64,000 bases of DNA from Flavobacteriales bacterium (GCA_947475095.1 CANJLG010000005.1:59345-123344), one strand, 5' to 3'; shown: positions 8,415-17,778, counted from the first letter of the stretch. The notes: generated by a model not told the origin, from the letters alone. Translations and numbers: made by a program.

Positions 8415-10370
8415 ATGAAAATAGCATTATTTGGGAATCCTAATACTGGTAAAAGTTCTATGTTTAACTTGCTAACCGGACTACGTCAGCAAGTGAGCAA
8501 CTTTCCCGGTGTGACCATCGAGAAAAGAAGTGGGACTTTCAAGATTGGTGTTCAAAAGCATCAGTTGACGGATTTTCCTGGTACTTACAGCATCTATCCA
8601 CATTCATTGGATGAAGAAATTGTTAGTCAGGTTGTTACAAATCCTACACACGAAGACTTCCCAGAACTCGCTATCGTAGTGGTAGAGGCTTCTAATTTGG
8701 AAAGAAACATGCTGCTGTTCACACAGCTGTATGATTTAAAGATTCCACTTGTTTTGGTCTTAAACATGTGGGATATTGCCGAAAAAAACGGGATTAAAAT
8801 CGATATCCCAGCATTGGAATCACTATTTCCGGGAACACCTATGATTACGATGAACGCCCGAATAGGACTTGGCAAAGAGCGCCTTTTCGCAGCCATAAGC
8901 ACGTCAAAAAGAGCGCAAGAAGTTATTCCCTTTTACAATGGTTTCTTTCCGAGCCCAATAAACGATAAAGATGCCCAAAAGCAAGAAATACAAGATCGCT
9001 ATGAAAAACTAAGGGCAATATTGCCAACGATACAAGGGAAAAAGTCATCGGTTAAAAGTACCTTTTCCAGAAAATTAGATGCTATTCTAATCCATCGATT
9101 TTGGGGATATTTTATTTTCTCGGCCGTTTTGCTGATTATTTTTCAATTCATTTTTGCCTTTGCCACTTTTCCAATGGATTGGATTGAACACTTGTTCATC
9201 ACATTAAGTACTTGGTTAAGCGGCGCACTTCCTGATGGCGTATTTAATAACCTACTTACACAGGGTATACTACCTGGAATTGGTGGTGTGTTGATGTTTA
9301 TACCTCAAATTGCCCTGCTATTTTTTTTCATAGCCTTATTGGAAGAAAGCGGTTATTTATCGCGCGTAGTGTTTATCATGGATCGACTTATGCGGCCTTT
9401 TGGTTTAAATGGTAAAAGCATTGTTCCCTTAATGTCGAGCGTTGCCTGTGCCATACCCGGCATTATGGCTACTCGGACTATTTCAGATTGGAAAGAACGA
9501 TTAATTACCATCATCATCGCGCCCTTAATGAGTTGCAGCGCAAGAATACCCGTTTATACCTTACTGATTGCATTGGTCATTCCAAAAACGTATGTTTTTG
9601 GTTTTATTAGCTTACAAGGCTTGGTTTTATTTGCGCTTTACTCCTTAGGGCTGGTCGCAGCTCTATTATTAGCTCTTATTCTTAAAAAATTCATTCGGTC
9701 AAAAGACAAAGGATTCTTAATTATGGAAATGCCTGAATACAAAAAACCGAGGTGGAGTAATATCATGATTTCTATAACAGAGAAGATCAAAGTATTCGTT
9801 TGGGATGCAGGAAAAGTAATATTAGCTATTTCAATTATCCTTTGGGTACTGGCTGCCTATGGTCCATCTGATAGTATGTCATCTAAAATAAGAGCTGTTA
9901 AAGAAACCTCCTTATATAAAAAATCGACTGAGCCCCAAAAAGAAACCATGATTGCCTCCGCGAAATTAGAAGGCTCATTCATTGGAATAACAGGGAAGTA
10001 TATCGAGCCAATCATTTCCCCTTTGGGTTACGATTGGAAAATTGGAATATCCCTTATCAGCTCATTTGCGGCACGAGAAGTATTTGTTGGTTCATTATCT
10101 ACCATTTATGCTGTACATGATGAAAATGAACGGCAAGAGAACCTTCAAACTCACTTAAAGGAAGCACGAAGATCAGATGGTACTCCGGTTTATTCATTAG
10201 CAACAGGCGCATCCCTTATGGTCTTTTATGTATTCGCAATGCAATGCATGGCCACTTTGGCAGTAGTAAAAAAAGAGACGAAAAGTTGGCGTTGGCCACT
10301 TATACAATTAGTTATAATGGGAATAATGGCATATGTTGGCGCATTGATTACCTACTTCATATTGACGTAA
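8415..10370 (+). CDS. feoB: Ferrous iron transporter B
   Basis: 651-residue inner-membrane Fe2+ transporter with an N-terminal small GTPase domain: G1 GNPNTGKS at residues 8-15, G3 DFPG near 57, G4 NMWD near 118. A GDI-like helical region follows, then a polytopic membrane domain from about residue 225. The two Cys-containing transmembrane motifs typical of the family are visible in SVACAIPGIMATRT and PLMSCSARIPVYTL. Gate-like C-terminal segments include AAREVFVGS. It is slightly shorter than E. coli FeoB. feoA precedes it, and a small Cys-rich membrane protein follows with its own -7 box. Confidence 0.95.
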   Translation: MKIALFGNPNTGKSSMFNLLTGLRQQVSNFPGVTIEKRSGTFKIGVQKHQLTDFPGTYSIYPHSLDEEIVSQVVTNPTHEDFPELAIVVVEASNLERNMLLFTQLYDLKIPLVLVLNMWDIAEKNGIKIDIPALESLFPGTPMITMNARIGLGKERLFAAISTSKRAQEVIPFYNGFFPSPINDKDAQKQEIQDRYEKLRAILPTIQGKKSSVKSTFSRKLDAILIHRFWGYFIFSAVLLIIFQFIFAFATFPMDWIEHLFITLSTWLSGALPDGVFNNLLTQGILPGIGGVLMFIPQIALLFFFIALLEESGYLSRVVFIMDRLMRPFGLNGKSIVPLMSSVACAIPGIMATRTISDWKERLITIIIAPLMSCSARIPVYTLLIALVIPKTYVFGFISLQGLVLFALYSLGLVAALLLALILKKFIRSKDKGFLIMEMPEYKKPRWSNIMISITEKIKVFVWDAGKVILAISIILWVLAAYGPSDSMSSKIRAVKETSLYKKSTEPQKETMIASAKLEGSFIGITGKYIEPIISPLGYDWKIGISLISSFAAREVFVGSLSTIYAVHDENERQENLQTHLKEARRSDGTPVYSLATGASLMVFYVFAMQCMATLAVVKKETKSWRWPLIQLVIMGIMAYVGALITYFILT

Positions 10371-10376
10371 ATTAAT

Positions 10377-10384
10377 TACTTTTG
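10377..10384 (+). promoter_or_regulatory. -7 box of the small Cys-rich Feo-linked gene
   Basis: TACTTTTG matches TAnnTTTG. It begins 6 bases after the feoB stop and is separated from the next ATG by 3 bases. This geometry suggests an internal promoter with a leaderless transcript. Confidence 0.45.
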
Positions 10385-10387
10385 AAT

Positions 10388-10534
10388 ATGATTCAGGAAA
10401 TAGCTGTTGTTTTATTGTTAATCCTTTCCCTCGTGTACTTATGTTATCGAGTAAATCGAAAATTTTTCAGTAAAGAAAAAGGATGTGATACTTGTGCTTT
10501 TTCAGGAAAGGAAAAAATAGAACCTCTAAACTAA
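10388..10534 (+). CDS. FeoB-associated Cys-rich membrane protein
   Basis: 48-residue protein: one N-terminal transmembrane segment (IAVVLLLILSLVYLCY, about residues 5-20), a basic stretch (RVNRKFF), then a short tail with the cysteine pair GCDTCAF. This layout is that of the small proteins often encoded directly after FeoB in Bacteroidota, where the CxxC may handle Fe2+ or redox; the role is inferred. The gene starts 17 bases after feoB and ends before the preferred corA start. Confidence 0.8.
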   Translation: MIQEIAVVLLLILSLVYLCYRVNRKFFSKEKGCDTCAFSGKEKIEPLN

Positions 10535-10572
10535 TCCTATTAAAATCTTTTCTATCTTCACAAGAAAAAATC

Positions 10573-11604
10573 ATGTCGCAGAATAGTGAATGTCAATTAT
10601 ACAAATACAACTCATCCTTTTTTCTATTAAAAAAAGAAAAAGCAGCCTATTTCGCACAAAATTTTTTATTGAATGAATTAGATGATGACCATGTTGCATG
10701 GCTAAACTTTCATTCATTGGCCGATATGCCTTCCATCGAAACCCTGTGTTTAAACCTTCAAATAGATAAGATTGGTATAGAAAATATTTTTAGTGAATCA
10801 CGGCGTCCAAAAGTAGAAGAAAACAATGGGTATATATTTTTCAATGTAATTTCAGCCTTGCCTAGTCAAAATTCAAAAGACTTATTACATAAAGACCAAC
10901 TCACTTTTTTCATCGCTAAAAACTACCTGATCTCTCTTCAATCATTGGATGGTAATCACTTTGAAGACGTTAGAAATAGAATTGAAAAAGACAGGGGTAA
11001 AATTCGTTCTAAAAAAAGTGACTTTTTATTATTTAGAAGCTTAGAGGCCATTGTAGATAATTATTTCGAAGTGTTAGACAATATTTCGGAAGCCATGGAA
11101 ATCATCCACGAAAAACTTCATAAGTCGATAGACAAATCACTTCTTTTAAAAATTGAATTGGAGAGAAGAAAATTAATTGAACTTAAAAAAATAGCAAGTC
11201 CAATGCTTGATATTAGCATTCAATTACTCGGAAGTGAATCGACCTTAATTGATAAAAGCAACCACGTTTATTTTAATAGTCTGCACCATAGTTGTTCGCA
11301 TGTAGTTACAGAAATTGAATCACAAAAACAGATATTAGATGGCATGGCGAATTTCTATTACGCCGCTCAGGGTCAGCGAATGAATGAAATTATGAAGGTA
11401 TTAACCATCGTTAGCTCCATCTTCATCCCCCTGACTTTTATTGCGGGCGTTTACGGAATGAATTTTAAATACATGCCAGAATTAGCGTATAAAAATGGCT
11501 ATTACATCGTCATTGGCATCATGTTTCTGATTGGAGCTAGCTTATTTGCCTTTTTTGTGTCAAGGGGTTGGTTAAAAAAAAGAGATTACACTAAACAAGA
11601 ATAG
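10573..11604 (+). CDS. corA: CorA-family magnesium/cobalt transporter
   Basis: A 343-residue divalent-cation channel: a long cytoplasmic N-domain rich in charged helices, two transmembrane helices at the C-terminus (SSIFIPLTFIAGVYG and YYIVIGIMFLIGASLFAFF), and the signature YGMNF between them. The reading frame is open upstream to a TTG at 10492, but this overlaps the Cys-rich gene and adds a low-complexity stretch. The ATG at 10573 gives the normal family length. It may share the feo transcript; CorA-type proteins usually carry Mg2+ or Co2+. Confidence 0.9.
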   Translation: MSQNSECQLYKYNSSFFLLKKEKAAYFAQNFLLNELDDDHVAWLNFHSLADMPSIETLCLNLQIDKIGIENIFSESRRPKVEENNGYIFFNVISALPSQNSKDLLHKDQLTFFIAKNYLISLQSLDGNHFEDVRNRIEKDRGKIRSKKSDFLLFRSLEAIVDNYFEVLDNISEAMEIIHEKLHKSIDKSLLLKIELERRKLIELKKIASPMLDISIQLLGSESTLIDKSNHVYFNSLHHSCSHVVTEIESQKQILDGMANFYYAAQGQRMNEIMKVLTIVSSIFIPLTFIAGVYGMNFKYMPELAYKNGYYIVIGIMFLIGASLFAFFVSRGWLKKRDYTKQE

Positions 11605-11654
11605 CTTATACAAGTTTTGATGATTTAAGTGAGGCTATATTTCAAAAAGAATTT

Positions 11655-11662
11655 TAACTTTG
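11655..11662 (+). promoter_or_regulatory. -7 box upstream of the THX gene
   Basis: TAACTTTG matches TAnnTTTG exactly, 38 bases before the THX ATG. No clear -33 TTG was found. Confidence 0.45.
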
Positions 11663-11700
11663 TTCAATAATTAAAAATTACATTAAAAACAAAATAGGTC

Positions 11701-11895
11701 ATGGGTAAAGGAGATAAAAAAACCGCAAAGGGAAAAAGAGTAATGGGCTCATATGGTAATACACGTAAGCGAAAAAGTGATGAAAAAGCAATAATCGCCC
11801 CAGTTAAAATCAAAAAAGAGAAAAAAGAACCAACGGTGAAAAAAGCTGCTCCTGCAGTGAAAAAAGTCGCTGTTAAAAAACCGAAAGCAGAATAA
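11701..11895 (+). CDS. Ribosomal protein THX family (30S)
   Basis: 64-residue, extremely basic protein beginning MGKGDKKTAKGKR and continuing GSYGNTRKRK. This matches the THX family, a short 30S peptide first known from Thermus and common in Bacteroidota. The second half is an Ala/Lys/Pro-rich tail of repeated VKK and PAVKK units, longer than the Thermus peptide. The gene stands alone, with its own promoter box and a strong terminator. Confidence 0.85.
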   Translation: MGKGDKKTAKGKRVMGSYGNTRKRKSDEKAIIAPVKIKKEKKEPTVKKAAPAVKKVAVKKPKAE

Positions 11896-11899
11896 ATTT

Positions 11900-11928
11900 A
11901 AAAAGCTGTCCTTACCGACGGCTTTTTT
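11900..11928 (+). terminator. Rho-independent terminator of the THX gene
   Basis: AAAAAGCTGTC and GACGGCTTTTT form an 11-bp stem (one T-G wobble) around a 6-base loop and run into a T-tract. Confidence 0.85.
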
Positions 11929-11964
11929 TATACCCAAAAGATAAAAAACTTAAAAAAAATAAAA

Positions 11965-13029
11965 ATGAAACATAATTTTGGTGCTGGCCCTTGTATTTTG
12001 CCTCAAACAGTATTTGAGAAAGCTGCTGCCGCAGTATTAGATTTCAATGGCTTGTCCATCCTTGAAGTATCTCACCGACACAAAGATTTTGTAGCGGTGA
12101 TGGATGAAGCAATTGAATTGGTCAAAAAAGCATTGAATGTTCCGACTGGATATTCTGTTGTCTTTATGCAAGGTGGGGCATCTTTGGGTTTTACCATAGC
12201 GGCCCTTAATATGATGCGTGACAACAAACGGGCAGGATACTTTAATACAGGAACTTGGGCCTCTGGAGCTATAAAAGAAGCTAAAAAAGTAGGAGTAGAT
12301 GTTTCCGTACTTGCAAGTTCCGAGGATAAAAATTTCAATTATATCCCAAAAGATTATACCATTCCATCCGACTTGGATTATCTTCATTTCACCTCAAACA
12401 ATACTATTTACGGCACACAATACAAGCAATTTCCGGTAACGGATCTTCCATTAGTTTGCGATATGTCGTCTGATATTTTTTCTCAAGTAATTGATGTATC
12501 AAAATTTGATTTGATTTATGCTGGTGCTCAAAAGAATTTAGGGCCAGCGGGGGCAACTATTTACATTGTAAAAGATAGTGCTTTAGGAAAATCTACTTCG
12601 CCTTTTATGCCAAGCTATTTAGATTTAAAACAACAAGTCGATAAAGAATCGATGTTAAACACACCTCCTGTATTTTCTGTATATGTAGCGCTTTTGAACC
12701 TTCGAAATTTACTAGAAAATGGCGGTGTTTCAGAAATGGAAAAACGCAACATTGCAAAAGCAACCTTACTTTACAACGAAATCGATCGCAATACGCTCTT
12801 TACTGGCTCTGTTAAAACCGAGGATCGCTCAAACATGAATGTTACCTTTACCCTTAACGACGAATCCAATAGTTCTGCATTTGATTCAGCTTGGAAAGCT
12901 GCAGGAATTGTTGGCTTACCCGGACATCGGTCAACAGGCGGATACCGTGCCTCTTTATACAATGCCTTACCCATTGAAAGTGTGCAGGTATTGGTGGATG
13001 TTATGAAGCATTTTGAATCTCAAGGATAA
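11965..13029 (+). CDS. serC: Phosphoserine aminotransferase
   Basis: PLP enzyme converting 3-phosphohydroxypyruvate plus glutamate to phosphoserine (also used in pyridoxine synthesis in some bacteria). The start KHNFGAGPCILPQTVF is the family N-terminus; MQGGASLGF binds PLP phosphate; and the PLP lysine is in YAGAQKNLGPAG near residue 193. The C-terminal GLPGHRSTGGYRASLYNALP is typical. Length 354 is normal. serA follows after 32 bases, so two serine-pathway steps are adjacent. Confidence 0.95.
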   Translation: MKHNFGAGPCILPQTVFEKAAAAVLDFNGLSILEVSHRHKDFVAVMDEAIELVKKALNVPTGYSVVFMQGGASLGFTIAALNMMRDNKRAGYFNTGTWASGAIKEAKKVGVDVSVLASSEDKNFNYIPKDYTIPSDLDYLHFTSNNTIYGTQYKQFPVTDLPLVCDMSSDIFSQVIDVSKFDLIYAGAQKNLGPAGATIYIVKDSALGKSTSPFMPSYLDLKQQVDKESMLNTPPVFSVYVALLNLRNLLENGGVSEMEKRNIAKATLLYNEIDRNTLFTGSVKTEDRSNMNVTFTLNDESNSSAFDSAWKAAGIVGLPGHRSTGGYRASLYNALPIESVQVLVDVMKHFESQG

Positions 13030-13061
13030 AATAAATTAGTAATACGAAACCCAATATATCA

Positions 13062-14015
13062 ATGAAAATATTAGCTAACGACGGGATATCAAGTAAAGGA
13101 AAAGAACTTTTAATGGCTGCTGGCTTTACTGTTATAACTGATAAAGTCGAACAAGATCAGCTATCAAAAACGGTAAACGAACAAGGAATCGAAATGATCT
13201 TGGTTCGCAGCGCCACGACAGTAAGAAAAGAAGTGATCGATGCCTGCCCAAATCTAAAATTAATTGGCAGAGGAGGCGTAGGAATGGACAATATTGATGT
13301 CGCTTACGCACGTGAAAAAGGAATTACCGTGATCAACACACCAGCATCTTCGTCACAATCTGTGGCAGAGTTAGTAATGGGACATTTATTTTCCTTGTCT
13401 CGATTTCTCCAAGATTCATTTAAGAATATGGAAAGTGGTGATTTTTCAAGCCTAAAAAAGAAGTATGCTAAAGGTATTGAATTAAGAGGGAAAACCATTG
13501 GAATTATTGGCTTTGGAAGAATTGGACAAAGCCTCGCCTCCTATGCCTTGGGAGCTGGAATGGATGTGATCGCAGTGGATCAGTTTACTACACCAATAAA
13601 TATTAGTGTGCCTATTGGATTGAATAATAATTTTGATGTTGAAATCACGCCAACTACAGACTTGAAAAGTGTATTAGGAAAATTGGATTACATTTCTTTA
13701 CACGTTCCAAAACAAGCAGATGGAAGTGCGGTGATTACAGCCAATGAATTTTCAATAATGAAAAAAGGCGTGCTAATCGTAAATGCATCCAGAGGAGGAG
13801 TTATTGATGAAAATGATTTGTTAGTTGCTCTTGATGAGGGAGTAATTGGCGGAATTGCCTTAGATGTTTACGAAAACGAACCCAACCCAAGGAAAGATTT
13901 ATTGAATCATCCAAAAATTGCTTGTACACCGCACATCGGGGCTGCAACATTAGAAGCACAAGATCGAATTGGAGAAGAACTTGCTCAATTGATTATCGGG
14001 CAGTTTGGGAAATAA
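13062..14015 (+). CDS. serA: D-3-phosphoglycerate dehydrogenase
   Basis: First step of serine synthesis (3-phosphoglycerate to 3-phosphohydroxypyruvate). D-2-hydroxyacid dehydrogenase motifs: GRGGVGMDNID near 68, the NAD motif GIIGFGRIGQSLA near 146, NASRGGVIDENDL with the catalytic Arg, ALDVYENEP with Glu, and TPHIGAAT with the catalytic His. The chain stops at 317 residues with no C-terminal ACT domain, so serine feedback of the E. coli kind is not expected. Assignment to phosphoglycerate rests on the serC neighbour. Confidence 0.92.
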   Translation: MKILANDGISSKGKELLMAAGFTVITDKVEQDQLSKTVNEQGIEMILVRSATTVRKEVIDACPNLKLIGRGGVGMDNIDVAYAREKGITVINTPASSSQSVAELVMGHLFSLSRFLQDSFKNMESGDFSSLKKKYAKGIELRGKTIGIIGFGRIGQSLASYALGAGMDVIAVDQFTTPINISVPIGLNNNFDVEITPTTDLKSVLGKLDYISLHVPKQADGSAVITANEFSIMKKGVLIVNASRGGVIDENDLLVALDEGVIGGIALDVYENEPNPRKDLLNHPKIACTPHIGAATLEAQDRIGEELAQLIIGQFGK

Positions 14016-14151
14016 CAATTGATTGAATCGTTAATTGCAACAGAGAGAATGTTAAGCTAAATTGAGCTAGATTAATAAGCTGAATTCGGAATGCACACAT
14101 CTTACTTTAGAGGTATAACAACTGCACTAATAAGCCATGAAAATGTGGCAG

Positions 14152-14190
14152 TTGTAAAATGTCAATATAAATGATAGATTTGTACAAATC
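14152..14190 (+). promoter_or_regulatory. Promoter and palindromic operator of mntA-hepT
   Basis: TTG at 14152-14154 and TAGATTTG at 14175-14182 are 20 bases apart, as expected for a Bacteroidota -33/-7 promoter. The -7 box overlaps a perfect 14-base palindrome, GATTTGTACAAATC (14177-14190), a likely operator for autoregulation. The mntA ATG is 7 bases further on. Confidence 0.6.
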
Positions 14191-14196
14191 ATTGAT

Positions 14197-14499
14197 ATGC
14201 ATAGACTAATATCCGATAATATTGAAAAAATTAAATCATTATGCATAGCTAATAATGTTCAGTCCTTATTTGTTTTCGGTTCTGTTTGTACAGATAATTT
14301 TAATGACGAAAGTGATATTGATTTACTCATCTCTTTTAAACCTATGGAGTACGGAGATTATGCAGACACATATTTTGATTTAGCTGATGAATTTGAAAAT
14401 CTATTTCAACGACCTGTTGATTTAGTAACGGATAAATCTTTGTCTAATCCATATTTTATTAATTCAGTGAACCAAACAAAAACTTTGCTATATGAATAA
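14197..14499 (+). CDS. mntA: MntA-type nucleotidyltransferase antitoxin
   Basis: 100-residue minimal nucleotidyltransferase with the exact GSx10DxD signature (Gly28-Ser29, Asp40, Asp42: FGSVCTDNFNDESDIDLLI). In MntA/HepT systems this enzyme neutralises HepT by AMPylating a tyrosine near its active site. It overlaps hepT by 8 bases, so translation is probably coupled. The palindromic operator upstream suggests that the pair represses itself. Confidence 0.88.
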   Translation: MHRLISDNIEKIKSLCIANNVQSLFVFGSVCTDNFNDESDIDLLISFKPMEYGDYADTYFDLADEFENLFQRPVDLVTDKSLSNPYFINSVNQTKTLLYE

Positions 14500-14824
14500 T
14501 GAAATCAATAAATATCTATTTGATATTCAAGAATCTATAGCATCCATTGAAAAATACCTTGGAGAAAACCGTGATTTTAATGTATATATGACAGATAAAA
14601 TGTTGAGACGAGCAGTAGAACGCGAATTTGAAATTATTGGAGAAGCATTGAGTCGAATAGAGAAATTGAATTCAACAATTAAAATATCGAGTAAACGTCA
14701 AATTATAAGTATGCGAAATCGAGTTATACATGGGTATGATAAAATTGATAATGAGATAATTTGGGGGACAATTATTAGACATCTTCCAACTTTGAAATTA
14801 GAAATTGATGGTTTACTAGAATAA
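14492..14824 (+). CDS. hepT: HepT-type ribonuclease toxin (HEPN/DUF86)
   Basis: 110-residue all-helical HEPN protein with the RX4HXY active-site motif intact: Arg75, His80 and Tyr82 in RNRVIHGYD. HepT proteins are RNases; Tyr82 is the expected AMPylation site for MntA. The helix EFEIIGEALSRIEK is family-typical. It overlaps mntA by 8 bases and converges on the cyclophilin gene. All key residues are present, so the toxin is probably active. Confidence 0.88.
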   Translation: MNNEINKYLFDIQESIASIEKYLGENRDFNVYMTDKMLRRAVEREFEIIGEALSRIEKLNSTIKISSKRQIISMRNRVIHGYDKIDNEIIWGTIIRHLPTLKLEIDGLLE

Positions 14825-14887
14825 TTACCTACTGGTAGTAACAAAAAGAAGACAAAACGAATCTAAATGATTGTCTCTTCGAGAAAA

Positions 14888-15343
14888 TTAATCTTCTATT
14901 ATCTCAATCGATTCAATCATATCGCCTTGATGAATGGCATCAATGACATCCGTTCCATCGATTACTTTTGCGAAACAGGTATGAACACCATCTAAATGAG
15001 AGGTGTTATTTCTTGAATGACAAACAAAAAATTGAGATCCACCGGTATTTCGTCCAGCGTGAGCCATGGATAATACGCCACGATCATGATATTGATTTTC
15101 GCCAGTTAATTCACAGTCAATTTGATATCCAGGCCCACCTGTTCCTGGCATACCATTAGCTCCAGATCGAGAATTTGGACAACCACCTTGAATAACAAAA
15201 TCGTTTAGGACACGGTGAAATGTCAATCCATCATAATAGCCTTCCTGTGCCAATTTAATAAAATTAGCAACTGTTTTTGGAGCGTCTTTGGTATAAAAAG
15301 AGACAAGCATATCTCCCTTAACTGTTTTAATAATTCCTTTCAT
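14888..15343 (-). CDS. Peptidyl-prolyl cis-trans isomerase, cyclophilin type
   Basis: 151-residue single-domain cyclophilin that isomerises Xaa-Pro bonds. Signature regions: GLTFHRVLNDFVIQGG with the catalytic Arg, GTGGPGYQIDCE, GVLSMAHAGRNTGGSQFFV, and LDGVHTCFAKVIDG. The frame is open to an upstream ATG at 15391, but that would place a -7 box inside the coding region; MKGIIKTVKG at 15343 is therefore the start. No signal peptide, so cytoplasmic. It converges on hepT. Confidence 0.92.
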   Translation of the reverse strand: MKGIIKTVKGDMLVSFYTKDAPKTVANFIKLAQEGYYDGLTFHRVLNDFVIQGGCPNSRSGANGMPGTGGPGYQIDCELTGENQYHDRGVLSMAHAGRNTGGSQFFVCHSRNNTSHLDGVHTCFAKVIDGTDVIDAIHQGDMIESIEIIED

Positions 15344-15358
15344 TAAATAATTTTTGGG

Positions 15359-15366
15359 CAAATTTA
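15359..15366 (-). promoter_or_regulatory. -7 box of the cyclophilin gene
   Basis: On the minus strand TAAATTTG matches TAnnTTTG and ends 15 bases before the ATG at 15343. This supports the shorter start. Confidence 0.5.
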
Positions 15367-15453
15367 TGAATATAATGCCAATAAATATCAAATCTGTTGA
15401 AAACTACGTTGAAAACCCCTTAAAATAAATCAAATTTGATGTTAGGCGAATAT

Positions 15454-15461
15454 TAACTTTG
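15454..15461 (+). promoter_or_regulatory. -7 box upstream of the 178-residue protein
   Basis: TAACTTTG matches TAnnTTTG exactly, 27 bases before the ATG at 15489. Confidence 0.45.
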
Positions 15462-15488
15462 TAAATAGCCAATAGAAATATTCATTAT

Positions 15489-16025
15489 ATGTTTGGAACA
15501 TTTACAAAGAAAAAACTTAGTGACAACCAAGTTGCCAACATTTTCATAAATGCACTATATGATTCTGTTGATAATGGGTTTGGCGTAATCGCTCAATGGA
15601 TAAATGAAGATCCAGCTTTTGTTGAATCGCCTAAAATTGATTTGACAAACAACAATGAATTCGCTTTAATTGTGATTTCAGGTAATATTTCATTACTTGA
15701 AGGAAACTTTGAAAGCAACCAAGCGGAACGGGTTGAGAAATTAATCTACCAAAAGCTAGCGACGATTTACGAACTTTCCGAATTGGATATCCGAAACATT
15801 ATTAAAGAGTACAGAAGTTTTATTAATAGAATTAACATGCCGTCAAAAAATATGATTTATGGTATGTCAAAGGCCGTATTTTACAAATACAATTTAAATA
15901 ACTTCCAAGACGAATATTTCAAGCGCATGCAGGTTCCAAATCCATTATTCTTAAAGAGAATGGATGATATTATGGGTAATTACCTTTGGAATTGGGAAGC
16001 TTTCTTTAAGAAGTATAGAATATAA
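15489..16025 (+). CDS. Hypothetical cytoplasmic protein
   Basis: 178 residues, opening MFGTFTKKKLSDNQVANIFINAL. No signal peptide and no membrane segment; mixed helix/strand with conserved-looking aromatic patches (NYLWNWEAFFKKYRI at the C-terminus). I do not recognise a characterised family. It is a single-gene unit with its own -7 box, divergent from the cyclophilin gene and convergent with the POT cluster. Confidence 0.7.
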   Translation: MFGTFTKKKLSDNQVANIFINALYDSVDNGFGVIAQWINEDPAFVESPKIDLTNNNEFALIVISGNISLLEGNFESNQAERVEKLIYQKLATIYELSELDIRNIIKEYRSFINRINMPSKNMIYGMSKAVFYKYNLNNFQDEYFKRMQVPNPLFLKRMDDIMGNYLWNWEAFFKKYRI

Positions 16026-16155
16026 ATATATCGGCTCACTTCAATAAAAAGTAGTCCGACATTCGATATCTGTTTTTTTTTATAGTCGTTCATCTCCCCC
16101 TTACTTTAGTGTTGATCTTAAAATCTAGACCATAAAATATTGCGCCCTAAGATCC

Positions 16156-17778
16156 TCACTTATGTTCTTCGAATATAGCATTTAACCAACGAAGCATTCC
16201 AAACATAAGAATTGCAGCAGCGCAAAGTAATACAATATTCACGTAAAAGAAGTTAGCTTTATTTTCGTAATTATCCCACATTGAACTAAGCACTCCAGAT
16301 AATTTATTTCCAATCGAGGTTGATAAAAACCATCCACCCATCATTAAAGATGTTAATCTAGGGGGACTCAACTTCGACACTAATGAAAGACCCATAGGAC
16401 TCAAGAAAAGTTCTCCAATGGTGATCACGACATAGGAAGAGACAAACCACCACGATGAGGCTTTAACCATTCCATTATCATTTGAATAAATAGCAACTAC
16501 CATTACAAAGCAGGAAAGCCCTGAAATTAACAGTCCAAATGCGATTTTGGTAGGTGTAGAAGGTTCCCTTCCCTTGCGCCCCAAGAAGGAAAAAAAGGCA
16601 ATTAGCAAGGGAGTCAAAATAATAACCCAAAATGGATTAACAGACTGAAATAAATTAGTGTTGAAGGCATAAATAGATTCATTTTCAGCAGGAAGATTTT
16701 CAGGTGGCATATTCTTAAAATACGACGGGAAATTCCATTCCATCAGCTTTTTATCTTTGATTCGGAATTGCTCATCCATAACCACGACAGAGTCTTTTTT
16801 ATAGGTGATTTTCTCAGCAAGATAGAGACTTTTCATTCCAGGAAGAATGGCGGCAGGTATTTCGCGATCAGTATATCGTTCAGCCCAAGTATTCAACGTA
16901 GAGCCATTTTGTTTAAAAATTGCCCAGAACATAAAAACCACAGAGAATATAGCCAACATTGCAGCAATAGGTCTTTTTTCCTCCTTTGGAGATTTATACA
17001 ATAATCGGCCATAGAAGAATATGATGGGTATGCATCCAAATAAGAAAGCGTCATTAGTAGCTGAACCGACCAACGGTTTGGGCAGCATTAAAGCCAATAA
17101 ACCAAATCCGATGGAAGGAAGCAGGATCACTGAGAAGATATGTAGTAATGACATATCGCTATCAGATTTTGGCTTAATAACATCTGCATGCTTATAATGC
17201 TTCGTTCCAATCCAGAAAATAGTAATGCCTACAAACATTCCAATTCCTGCAGCTAAGAAAGCAGCGTACCAACCGTAGATATTGAACAGGGCAGCTCCAA
17301 AAAAATTACAAACAAACGCTCCTATATTAATACCCATATAAAAAATGCTATATCCGGAGTCTTTTTTTGATTTATATTCTTCTGAATTATAGACATTTCC
17401 TAGTAAGGTGGAAATATTAGGTTTAAAGAAACCATTTCCTAAAATGACTAAAATCATGGCAACATATAACATGTTTTTATCATGAACAGACATCAAACAA
17501 TAACCTATACCCATCATTATCCCACCAATGGTAATAGACCTTCGATATCCTAAAATACGATCAGCTAGTAGTCCACCGATAAAAGGTGTTAGAAAGACAA
17601 AAGCGATAAAAGTCCCATATAAATCAGCCGCCTCTTTCTCTGTAAAACCAAATCCGTTTACAGAATCTTTAAGGTATAGCGTAAAAATTCCAATCATCAA
17701 ATAATAACCGAAACGCTCCCACATTTCGGAAAAGAATAAAAATGGAAGAGCTTTAGGGTGTTTCTTAAAATTGAACAT
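16156..17778 (-). CDS. POT/PTR family peptide transporter (copy 1)
   Basis: 540-residue proton-coupled oligopeptide transporter of the MFS superfamily. The ExxERFxYY motif appears as EMWERFGYY near residue 18; GNGFFKPNISTLLG is the second PTR2 signature. Compared with its two neighbours it carries a hydrophilic insert near residues 290-360 (TDREIPAAILPGMKS...) between transmembrane helices. It is the most downstream of three tandem paralogues on this strand, 40 bases from the next. These proteins import di- and tripeptides, consistent with a protein-degrading lifestyle. Confidence 0.93.
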   Translation of the reverse strand: MFNFKKHPKALPFLFFSEMWERFGYYLMIGIFTLYLKDSVNGFGFTEKEAADLYGTFIAFVFLTPFIGGLLADRILGYRRSITIGGIMMGIGYCLMSVHDKNMLYVAMILVILGNGFFKPNISTLLGNVYNSEEYKSKKDSGYSIFYMGINIGAFVCNFFGAALFNIYGWYAAFLAAGIGMFVGITIFWIGTKHYKHADVIKPKSDSDMSLLHIFSVILLPSIGFGLLALMLPKPLVGSATNDAFLFGCIPIIFFYGRLLYKSPKEEKRPIAAMLAIFSVVFMFWAIFKQNGSTLNTWAERYTDREIPAAILPGMKSLYLAEKITYKKDSVVVMDEQFRIKDKKLMEWNFPSYFKNMPPENLPAENESIYAFNTNLFQSVNPFWVIILTPLLIAFFSFLGRKGREPSTPTKIAFGLLISGLSCFVMVVAIYSNDNGMVKASSWWFVSSYVVITIGELFLSPMGLSLVSKLSPPRLTSLMMGGWFLSTSIGNKLSGVLSSMWDNYENKANFFYVNIVLLCAAAILMFGMLRWLNAIFEEHK

